Of a stretch of 33,143 nucleotides of DNA, positions 7,444 to 13,600 are shown piece by piece. Every line of letters starts with the position of its first letter. Position 1 is the stretch's first letter. The position numbers and the translations under genes were made by a program. The DNA comes from Clostridia bacterium (GTDB lineage: Bacteria; Bacillota; Clostridia; Oscillospirales; Acutalibacteraceae): the NCBI GenBank assembly GCA_017555765.1, contig JAFZFT010000075.1, forward strand, positions 1 through 33,143, given 5' to 3'. The notes under the pieces were generated by a model, which saw only the letters and a program-made list of their open reading frames with translations, was not told where the DNA came from and searched no databases.

Positions 7444-9336
7444 TTAAGCTTTTTCAACTTCTCCCGTACCGTAAATAGTAGCACCGCGTCTTCTGCCGAA
7501 CCAGACTACCTCCTTAGCGAAGGACGGTAAATCCTGATATCTGACTTTCGGAGAAACAGTGAGCCTGATTTTGTTTTCTGAGAGAGGCTCAGGTTTACTT
7601 TTCAGTATATTGTTGAAGTAGCTGTAAAAATCTCTGTCAAATTCTTCCTCTGTTTCAGTATCAAAGGGCTTTCTTACAATTATGCGCTGATAAGCAAGAA
7701 GCTCATTGAAAAGGCTCTCTTCAATATCATACTTCTGAAGGAAAGCGATGAGCTCAGGAAGATATACCCCGTACTCGTTCACTATTTCGAGGAAGGCACC
7801 TTCTTCAAAGAACCAGGTCACATCGCCGAATTTTTCATTGTAATAATTCCAGTCACCCTCAAGAGAATTTTCGTACTTTTCCTTGAAGCCGTTCCAGAGA
7901 ATGCCTAATTTACCGTCACTGCTTAAAATATACTCAAGCAGAGCAGTATAAAAATCGTAATATGCTATATTCTTTTCATTTCTCAGATACATAGCAAAAA
8001 AACGTAGAATGCCGAGGCTATGGAAGCACTGTACACAAACAGAAAAAAGATTTGAATAAACCCAATCCTCCCTGCTCATTGTAGCAGTGGAGCGTATAAG
8101 ATAGGAATACTCCTTTACCTCTTCATCCTTTTCAGCGGCACTGTGTATATGATTGAATGCAACCTTAATGGTCTCAATTCCGTGTTTTTCAACAGACTCC
8201 TTCTGAGAAAGCTCAGCATTCGGAAGCATCTCACAGTGGTATACACTTACACTGTTATGCTGACCGTTTTCAAAAAGTCTGCAGATACCGCGGCAGAAGC
8301 TTTCCTTTGTTTCACCGGGAAGGCCAAGAATAAGCTCCGAGTATGTAGGAATACCCGCCTCATTGTATTTTTTCATAAGTGAAGAAAAATGCTCCATTGT
8401 AAGATTTTTTCTTCCTATATTCTTAAGCGCCTGCTCACTGAGAGTCTGGTACGCCATGGTAGCACCCTTATCCATACCTACACTGTTAAGTGTACTGCAG
8501 ATTTTAAAGACTCTGTCTGCGCTGTTTTTTTCGTAACAAGGCCTGAAAACCTCGGGATAGCCTGTATTCTTCTTTGCCTCAACAAGGGCGAGAGCTATAT
8601 CATAATCACGCTCAAACATACCGAAATTAGAGTCGGCACCGAAGCAATATGCGATTTTATTCTGTGAAAGCCACTCTATTTCAGCAAGTACCTTTTCCAT
8701 AGAGAAAAAGCGCATTTTCTTGTCCGAACACCAGTCACAGTATGAGCATGTATAAGGACAACCTCTGTTGGTTTCAAGTACGGCAAGAAAATCTGCTTCA
8801 GGATTTTCTGAAACGATTTTATCAAAGACACCCGTAAGATAAGCTGACGGATAATTTTCAATATTCCTTGCACATGATCTCTCTGTTGCAACAATAGCAC
8901 CGTTGTTTTTGTATACGATGTTATCTACATCAGAAATATCACCGTCAGAAAGTCCCTTAAGAAGCTGCGCAAAGGTCTCTTCACCTTCGCCAAGCATAAC
9001 GCAGTCGATATACTCTTCGCTGAGATTTTCGGCCACTGCACTGTGTCCACCGAAAACTATAAAGCACTGCGGGTACTTTTCCTTAACAAGACGAGCTAAA
9101 GCCTTGTTGTATTCCATATTCCATACACTGCAGGAAAAGCCTACAACTGAAGGCTCGCTGATTTTATCAAGAGCTGTCTGCAGTTTTTCTCTGCGGAATA
9201 TAATATCACTAAACTCGTATTCCTCGTTTATTTTATTTACAGAGCGACAATAAGCAATAATTGTACCGACCGCATAAGGCAGATATACGGAGCCGTCGAA
9301 TTCAAATCCGACCTGTACAAAATAGACTTTTTTCAT
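7444..9336 (-). CDS. B12-binding-domain radical SAM protein
   Basis: A 630-residue protein in the layout of class B (cobalamin-dependent) radical SAM enzymes. An N-terminal Rossmann-like cobalamin-binding domain (about 1-140, with GFSCSVWN and VFGGHSA) is followed by the radical SAM core starting at CPYTCSYC, with Cys193, Cys197 and Cys200 to hold the 4Fe-4S cluster. A C-terminal half of about 250 residues has no recognised motif. Such enzymes often methylate unreactive carbons or phosphinates, or rearrange carbon skeletons. No DxHxxG base-off cobalamin ligand is seen, which is common in this class. ATG at 9336 follows TTGGAGAT. In a sugar-nucleotide operon it may modify the heptose or its lipid carrier; that role is inferred. 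A cobalamin-uptake operon lies about 6 kb away. Confidence 0.85.
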   Translation of the reverse strand: MKKVYFVQVGFEFDGSVYLPYAVGTIIAYCRSVNKINEEYEFSDIIFRREKLQTALDKISEPSVVGFSCSVWNMEYNKALARLVKEKYPQCFIVFGGHSAVAENLSEEYIDCVMLGEGEETFAQLLKGLSDGDISDVDNIVYKNNGAIVATERSCARNIENYPSAYLTGVFDKIVSENPEADFLAVLETNRGCPYTCSYCDWCSDKKMRFFSMEKVLAEIEWLSQNKIAYCFGADSNFGMFERDYDIALALVEAKKNTGYPEVFRPCYEKNSADRVFKICSTLNSVGMDKGATMAYQTLSEQALKNIGRKNLTMEHFSSLMKKYNEAGIPTYSELILGLPGETKESFCRGICRLFENGQHNSVSVYHCEMLPNAELSQKESVEKHGIETIKVAFNHIHSAAEKDEEVKEYSYLIRSTATMSREDWVYSNLFSVCVQCFHSLGILRFFAMYLRNEKNIAYYDFYTALLEYILSSDGKLGILWNGFKEKYENSLEGDWNYYNEKFGDVTWFFEEGAFLEIVNEYGVYLPELIAFLQKYDIEESLFNELLAYQRIIVRKPFDTETEEEFDRDFYSYFNNILKSKPEPLSENKIRLTVSPKVRYQDLPSFAKEVVWFGRRRGATIYGTGEVEKA

Positions 9337-9361
9337 TACATATCTCCAAAAATTATATTTG

Positions 9362-10297
9362 TTAAATATTACCGTAGGAGGAGTTTTTTATCATTGTATA
9401 AACCTTGATAAGCTCCTCTATTCCGTCGTCAAGGCTGTACATTGCCTCATATCCCAATGACTCAATTTTAGCATTGGAAACAAGATAATTTCTCTTGTCA
9501 GGGTCTGTACCGACGGGAGCTTCCATATAAGTAAATCCCGGAATGTGTTTTTTGATAATTTCGCAAAGCTCAAGCTTTGAACAGTTTGCACTGCTCAAGC
9601 CGCAGTTATATCTGCTACCTTTCATACTGTCGAAATTTTCCATAGCAAAGATAAAGGCTCTTGCCGCATCTCTGACGTGGAGATAATTTCTCATAAAGGT
9701 ACCTTCGAAAATCACAATTGAGCGGTCATGTACCGCGCGGTAAACAAAATCATTTACAAGCAGATCTGTTCTCATTCTCGGAGATGCGCCGAAAAGTGTC
9801 GCAAAACGGAAAGTAACAGAATTACCTGCATCTATAATCGCCTTTTCGGCCGCCATTTTTGTTTTGCCGTAAACAGAAATAGGCTCTATGGGAGATTCCT
9901 CAGTGCAGTAGCTGTCCCCCTGACCCAAGCCGTAGCCGCTGTTGGTACAGGGAAATATTATTCTCTGATTCGCACTACGGAATCTGAGAAGTGTTTCTAT
10001 TGCGCCGTAGTTTACGGTATTCGCCGCCGTTTTGTCACTGTCACATAAAGGAAAGCCCACCATAGCAGCAAGAGGGAAAATATATTCCGCACCATCAAGT
10101 GCCTTCTTAAGTGTTTCCTCGTCACGACAGTCGCCCTTTATTACTGAAAAGTTTTTATACTTACAGCAGCCAAGCAACGAAGTTTGTTTGTATAAAAATG
10201 AGTCAAGAACAACAACCTCATGGCCCTTTTCAAGAAGCATCGGTACAAGAACAGACCCTAAGTAACCGGCTCCGCCTGTAATAAGAATTTTTGACAT
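9362..10297 (-). CDS. NAD-dependent sugar epimerase/dehydratase (extended SDR)
   Basis: The first gene of the six-gene glycan operon encodes a 311-residue extended SDR. The NAD-binding motif GGAGYLGS is at residues 8-15, the serine-region motif is FPCTNSGYG, and the catalytic pair is YGKTK. It resembles the UDP-glucose 4-epimerase/dTDP-glucose dehydratase superfamily. The substrate is probably a nucleotide-activated heptose or hexose, inferred from the neighbouring HddA and HddC-GmhB proteins. ATG at 10297 follows GAAGGTG. A promoter lies about 60 bases upstream. It is divergent from the fusion gene at 10496. Confidence 0.82.
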   Translation of the reverse strand: MSKILITGGAGYLGSVLVPMLLEKGHEVVVLDSFLYKQTSLLGCCKYKNFSVIKGDCRDEETLKKALDGAEYIFPLAAMVGFPLCDSDKTAANTVNYGAIETLLRFRSANQRIIFPCTNSGYGLGQGDSYCTEESPIEPISVYGKTKMAAEKAIIDAGNSVTFRFATLFGASPRMRTDLLVNDFVYRAVHDRSIVIFEGTFMRNYLHVRDAARAFIFAMENFDSMKGSRYNCGLSSANCSKLELCEIIKKHIPGFTYMEAPVGTDPDKRNYLVSNAKIESLGYEAMYSLDDGIEELIKVYTMIKNSSYGNI

Positions 10298-10357
10298 AAA
10301 AACACCTTCTTTATATCCCCTGCATATAATCGCAAGTCTGAACTGTATAATCAGTTT

Positions 10358-10386
10358 ATTTTATCATTTTTTTTATATTAATACAA
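10358..10386 (-). promoter_or_regulatory. Promoter of the minus-strand glycan operon
   Basis: TTGTAT (10381-10386) and TAAAAT (10358-10363) are spaced by 17 bases. The predicted 5' leader is about 50 bases. It stands back to back with the plus-strand promoter at 10438-10466, so a shared regulator is possible, though no operator is evident. Confidence 0.5.
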
Positions 10387-10437
10387 TACTTTTGCAAATA
10401 AAATATACACCCTTCGGAAGGTACTGTAAAAAAACAA

Positions 10438-10466
10438 TTGAATTTTGCACATCAAACTGATATAAT
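10438..10466 (+). promoter_or_regulatory. Promoter of the HddC-GmhB fusion gene
   Basis: TTGAAT (10438-10443) and a perfect TATAAT (10461-10466) are spaced by exactly 17 bases. Transcription would begin about 22 bases before the TTG start codon. Confidence 0.75.
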
Positions 10467-10495
10467 TAAAGCAACTTGACTTATGGGGTGATTTT

Positions 10496-11764
10496 TTGAA
10501 AGCCGTTATTCTTGCCGGAGGACTCGGTACACGAATGGGAAATCTCTGCGATTCTCTGCCCAAGCCTTTGATAGAAGTACACGGAAAGCCGATGCTTCAG
10601 CACCAGCTTGAGATACTGAAAAGAGAGGGCATCAGCGACTTTCTGATTATAACGGGATACCGCTCTGAAAGCATTGAAGCCTACTTCGGTGACGGAAGAA
10701 AATTCGGTGTAAATATCACATATTACAAAGAGAATACTCCCTTGGGCACTGCGGGAGCCTTGTTCAGACTCAATTTCGAATCGGACTTTCTGCTTTGCAA
10801 CGGAGACCTTATATTCGACTTTGACCTCAGTTCAATGTTAAGCTTTCATCACTCAAGAAATGCTCTTGCCACCTTATTCGTACACCCTAACAGCCATCCT
10901 TTTGACAGCGTTACACTTGACACTGATGAAAGCGGAAGAGTTATCAGCATATACAAAAAAAATAAAAAGCCTGAGTTTTTTCAGAATCTCTGTAATGCGG
11001 GCATCCAGATTGTCTCCCCTGAGCTTCTCACTATGTACAACTTCACGGACAAGGCTGATTTTGACTCCGATGTTATTTTTCCCGCAGTCAGCACCAACCG
11101 TATCTTTGCATATAAATCTACGGAATATGTGCACGATGTGGGCACACCCGAAAGATTGCAAAGAGTTTCCCTTGACATTGCTTCGGGTATGGTAAAGAAG
11201 AGAAACAGGCGTGAGGCTCAGAAAGCTGTTTTTGTCGACCGTGACGGTACTCTGAATATACATAAAGGCTACATCACCTCCCCCGCTGACATTGAGCTTA
11301 CAGAAGGTACTGCTGAAGCGATAAATGCCTTGCACAGACTCGGATATCTTGTTGTCATGATAACAAATCAACCCGTAATAGCCCGCGGAGAATGTAGTCT
11401 CAGTGACCTTGAAAAAATACACAACCGACTCAGTATTCTCCTTTCCGATAAAGGTGCATTTCTTGATGGAATTTACTTCTGTCCCCACCACCCGGACAAG
11501 GGATTTGAGGGTGAAATTGAAGAGTACAAAACAGTCTGCAACTGCAGAAAACCCGCACCCGGTCTCATTTTTCAGGCACAGAAGGACTTCAATATAGAGC
11601 TTTCCGAGTCTTATATGGTCGGTGACAGCACCGCAGATATCGAGGCCGGAAAAAACGCAGGATGTAAACCCGTTTACGTGGGAGACGGCACTGCTGATAC
11701 AGTTTACAGATTCGGCTCTCTCGCGGAGTTTGCAGAGATGCTTACTTCAAATGCAATTAACTGA
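10496..11764 (+). CDS. Fused HddC-like nucleotidyltransferase and GmhB-like heptose bisphosphate phosphatase
   Basis: A 422-residue two-domain enzyme. Residues 1-230 are a sugar-phosphate nucleotidyltransferase with AGGLGTRM, the KPL motif at 23-25 and the metal-binding NGDLIFDFD. Residues 243-408 are a HAD-family histidinol-phosphatase-like domain with DRDGT at 248-252, TNQ at 290-292, the GmhB-type zinc ligands Cys329, His331, Cys348 and Cys350, and the acidic pair in GDSTAD. GmhB removes the C7 phosphate of heptose 1,7-bisphosphate and HddC attaches GMP to the resulting 1-phosphate, so the two halves would catalyse consecutive steps after HddA. The start is TTG at 10496, preceded by GGGGTGA; no in-frame ATG fits. 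The gene is divergent from the rest of the locus and ends at a terminator. The nucleotide (GDP versus ADP or CDP) cannot be decided here. Confidence 0.88.
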   Translation: MKAVILAGGLGTRMGNLCDSLPKPLIEVHGKPMLQHQLEILKREGISDFLIITGYRSESIEAYFGDGRKFGVNITYYKENTPLGTAGALFRLNFESDFLLCNGDLIFDFDLSSMLSFHHSRNALATLFVHPNSHPFDSVTLDTDESGRVISIYKKNKKPEFFQNLCNAGIQIVSPELLTMYNFTDKADFDSDVIFPAVSTNRIFAYKSTEYVHDVGTPERLQRVSLDIASGMVKKRNRREAQKAVFVDRDGTLNIHKGYITSPADIELTEGTAEAINALHRLGYLVVMITNQPVIARGECSLSDLEKIHNRLSILLSDKGAFLDGIYFCPHHPDKGFEGEIEEYKTVCNCRKPAPGLIFQAQKDFNIELSESYMVGDSTADIEAGKNAGCKPVYVGDGTADTVYRFGSLAEFAEMLTSNAIN

Positions 11765-11779
11765 ATATACTGCACAGAT

Positions 11780-11816
11780 AAAGCTCCGGGCTGTTACATA
11801 ACACCCGAAGCTTTTT
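11780..11816 (+). terminator. Intrinsic terminator after the fusion gene
   Basis: AAGCT, then CGGG and TGTTA on the left arm pair with TAACA, CCCG and AGCTT on the right, with one mismatch and one bulged base, followed by TTTTTTA. It lies between convergent genes and may also slow transcripts from the YetF-family gene. Confidence 0.75.
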
Positions 11817-11826
11817 TATATAAATG

Positions 11827-12501
11827 TTATATATTCCCGTAAAGCTGCAACCTCTTATTCCGGTCACAGACACCTAAGAAAATCTCTTTTACATTTTTAA
11901 AGCCTTGCTTTTTTATCTGATTTTCAAGCCATTTTATATCGACTCCCATACGCTTCAGATTTTCATCCAGTACTCTGCCGTCCATAATCACTTCTGCGCT
12001 TATATATTCCGGCTGAGGAGTCAATTTGACATCTTCGGGATTAAGCGGTCGTTTAGTACTGACAGGTAAAACTGTGAGCCTTCCGTTGTATTCAAAAATG
12101 GCTGTCTGTATATCAGCAAGGTTAAAATATCCCGCCTGCCTGCATAGTACGAGAAACTCACTCAAGTCAATTTTTGCTTTTTTCATATTCTTACGATATA
12201 TTTTTCCGTTGTTCATAATTATAGTTGGTGTACCGTTTATAATTTTCCGCATTTTTGGGAATTTAGACGTTATTAAAGAGAGTACAACTGTTATCGTACC
12301 GTAGACAAGCATCGCTACAAAAGGCTTCAGCGGCTTTTCAAGCTCAGTCGCAAGCTCTGCACCAATAGAACCAATTGTTATACCTGTGATATAATCGAAA
12401 AAGTCAAGCTGAGACATCTGTTTGTGTCCTATGAATTTCGCAATCACAAACAGTGTTACGGCTGACAACAGCGATGTTAAAGCAACTTTTAAAAATTCCA
12501 T
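11827..12501 (-). CDS. YetF/DUF421-family membrane protein
   Basis: A 224-residue protein typical of the DUF421 (YetF) family. About three N-terminal membrane helices (roughly 4-22, 36-52 and 60-79) precede a soluble domain. Family landmarks include FDYITGITIGSIGAELA, GTPTIIMNNGKI near 89-100, and FNLADIQTAIFEYNG. A tetrad of YetF-like genes is known in Bacillus and the function is unclear. ATG at 12501 follows CGGAGGT. It is 47 bases downstream of the frameshifted small gene at 12549-12723, with which it is probably cotranscribed. Confidence 0.88.
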   Translation of the reverse strand: MEFLKVALTSLLSAVTLFVIAKFIGHKQMSQLDFFDYITGITIGSIGAELATELEKPLKPFVAMLVYGTITVVLSLITSKFPKMRKIINGTPTIIMNNGKIYRKNMKKAKIDLSEFLVLCRQAGYFNLADIQTAIFEYNGRLTVLPVSTKRPLNPEDVKLTPQPEYISAEVIMDGRVLDENLKRMGVDIKWLENQIKKQGFKNVKEIFLGVCDRNKRLQLYGNI

Positions 12502-12548
12502 ATCTGACCTCCGTTTTTTATAGTGTTCCCGAGGACAAAGTGAAAATT

Positions 12549-12723
12549 CTATTCATTTTTGCTTATATTTTCACAAATTGCTCTTTGTGTAGCTATTGTT
12601 ACAAGCGTATCGCCAAGCTGAACCAGAACAGAGGCAAGTAAGGTAAGCTCGTCGTTATTCATCTTGCAGGCAAGAGCATTTGCTACGGCGGTCACCGACG
12701 CTGTAAGTTCACACGGATTCATA
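12549..12723 (-). pseudogene. Small protein gene interrupted by a one-base frameshift
   Basis: ATG at 12723 follows an excellent ribosome binding site (CGGGAGGTG). The reading frame gives MNPCELTASVTAVANALACK and then ME and a stop at 12655-12657. Removing one of the two C bases at 12660-12661 joins it to a second segment, beginning NNDELTLLASVLVQLGDTL, that runs to TAG at 12549. The joined product is 57 residues of plausible alpha-helical small protein. I believe it belongs to a family of roughly 50-60-residue clostridial proteins (perhaps the one Pfam calls DUF6774), but I could not confirm this. Either the gene is broken, or there is a sequencing/assembly error, or a +1 frameshift is used. 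Confidence 0.6.
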
Positions 12724-12727
12724 AAAA

Positions 12728-12759
12728 CACCTCCCGTAATAGTTTATGTGGGAGGTGTG
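12728..12759 (-). promoter_or_regulatory. Inverted repeat covering the ribosome binding site, with a sigma-K-like -10
   Basis: On the minus strand ACACCTCCC (12751-12759) pairs perfectly over 9 bp with GGGAGGTGT (12728-12736), the Shine-Dalgarno of the small gene at 12723. The loop contains CATAAACTA (12741-12749), which fits the CATANNNTA pattern of sigma-K -10 elements. It matches the arrangement at 3464-3494 in stem, loop motif and spacing to the start codon. Confidence 0.4.
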
Positions 12760-12787
12760 GTATATGTATTGAAAGGAGTAGGGAGAA

Positions 12788-12817
12788 TGAAAAAAGAGCA
12801 GAGTTTTTTCTCTGCTC
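12788..12817 (-). terminator. Intrinsic terminator after the Cys-rich small protein gene
   Basis: On the minus strand GAGCAGAG, a six-A loop and CTCTGCTC form a perfect 8-bp stem followed by TTTTTTCATT, 11 bases past the stop codon at 12829. Confidence 0.85.
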
Positions 12818-12828
12818 GGGTTTGTTAT

Positions 12829-13176
12829 TTATAAACTATTGCGACATTCTGAACAACATTCAGCTAATTTTGTTCTATCAATTTGTATTTCAGGTAAAAC
12901 AGTCTCTTTAACAAAACCTCCTGCTAACATCTGCATATCATAGCAAGCTCCGGGTTCAATATATCCGTGCAAATACGAGCAATAATAGCGGTCAGCTGTT
13001 ATCTTAGAATGAAACTCTTCAAATTCCTCGTTTAAATTGTTTTCTTCACAAAACCAATGACAATATCTGCCCACATCACTTTCGGTCATATCAGAAACTT
13101 TTTTCATTCTGTATCTATGAATATTTTTATATTTAAAAAACTGACGTGATATATCATAACCAAAAATCACCTTCAT
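12829..13176 (-). CDS. Small Cys-rich protein, unknown function
   Basis: A 115-residue soluble protein that I do not recognise. It begins MKVIFGYDISRQFF, is rich in aromatic and acidic residues, and carries seven or more cysteines (RYCHWFC, YYCSYLHGYIEPGAC, and a C-terminal CCSEC), suggesting a metal site. No signal peptide or membrane helix is visible. A GTG at 13185 is in frame but lies inside the Shine-Dalgarno; ATG at 13176, eight bases after AAGGAG, is chosen. It is a single-gene unit ended by the terminator at 12788-12817. Its promoter is not obvious. The hairpin mosaic begins about 85 bases upstream. Confidence 0.65.
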   Translation of the reverse strand: MKVIFGYDISRQFFKYKNIHRYRMKKVSDMTESDVGRYCHWFCEENNLNEEFEEFHSKITADRYYCSYLHGYIEPGACYDMQMLAGGFVKETVLPEIQIDRTKLAECCSECRNSL

Positions 13177-13260
13177 ATCAATCACTCCTTTTAATTATTA
13201 TAACACTTAAAAAAGGTGGTTGCAATATGTCACATCCCCCCTCTCGAAATCGGGCAAAAT

Positions 13261-13460
13261 CACGGCAAAGCCGTGGATATCATCAAGGCGTCAGCCTTGC
13301 ATATCATCAATTTCGTAAGGAATTGTATATCATCAAGCCGACAGAAATGCACACCTGAAGCAACACGGCAAAGCCGTGTTGATGATATACGCCTTTCGGC
13401 GATGATATGCCAAGCCTGTCGGCTTGGATAAAAAATACCAAGTCCGAAGACTTGGTATTT
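13261..13460. repeat. Mosaic of seven short hairpins joined by ATATCATCAA linkers
   Basis: This gene-free stretch (13177-13600) holds seven small palindromes in tandem: CACGGC-AAA-GCCGTG (13261-13275), CAAGGC-GTCA-GCCTTG (13284-13299), CAATTTC-GTAA-GGAATTG (13308-13325), AACACGGC-AAA-GCCGTGTT (13362-13380), CGCC-TTTC-GGCG (13390-13401), CCAAGCC-TGTC-GGCTTGG (13410-13427) and AAATACCAAGTC-CGAA-GACTTGGTATTT (13433-13460). Left-half linkers read ATATCATCAA (13277-13286, 13301-13310, 13327-13336). Right-half linkers are the inverse, GATGATAT (13381-13388, 13401-13408). CAAGCCGACAG (13334-13344) pairs with CTGTCGGCTTG (13417-13427). The whole can therefore fold as a branched structure. It is not coding. 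I recall similar elements scattered through Ruminococcaceae genomes, unconfirmed. Confidence 0.8.
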
Positions 13461-13465
13461 TTTTG
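13429..13465. terminator. Likely bidirectional intrinsic terminator at the end of the hairpin mosaic
   Basis: The perfect 12-bp stem AAATACCAAGTC/GACTTGGTATTT with a CGAA loop is flanked by A runs on the left and T runs on the right, so each strand yields a stem followed by U residues. On the minus strand it could end transcripts from the gene at 13601-14581, about 140 bases upstream. Confidence 0.65.
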
Positions 13466-13497
13466 AATTATAACGCAATTTTTGATACAAAAGTGTC

Positions 13498-13554
13498 TTG
13501 GTGCATTTTTTGCACCATTTGGTCGTTTTGGTGCAAAGCCGAAACCTTGGTGCA
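13498..13554. repeat. Cluster of TTGGTGCA repeats
   Basis: TTGGTGCA occurs at 13498-13505, 13528-13535 and 13547-13554, with an inverted TGCACCA at 13511-13517 that forms GGTGCA-TTTTT-TGCACC with the first copy. It lies between the hairpin mosaic and the unknown gene at 13601. Confidence 0.6.
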
Positions 13555-13600
13555 GTTTAACCTTTGGCAGTGCTCATACCGATGCCGAAAACCATATTTA

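Noticed and set aside
10411..10422. CCTTCGGAAGG palindrome between the divergent promoters as an operator
   Set aside because: Only four complementary bases per side around a three-base centre and no second copy; not enough to call a binding site.
12793..12840. A plus-strand ATG after GGAGTAGGGAG that opens a 15-codon frame
   Set aside because: It runs straight through the minus-strand terminator hairpin and then stops. Too short, and best explained as chance.
13261..13460. Possible CRISPR array
   Set aside because: The repeated units are different palindromes with short linkers, with no constant 24-40 base repeat, no regular unique spacers and no cas genes nearby.
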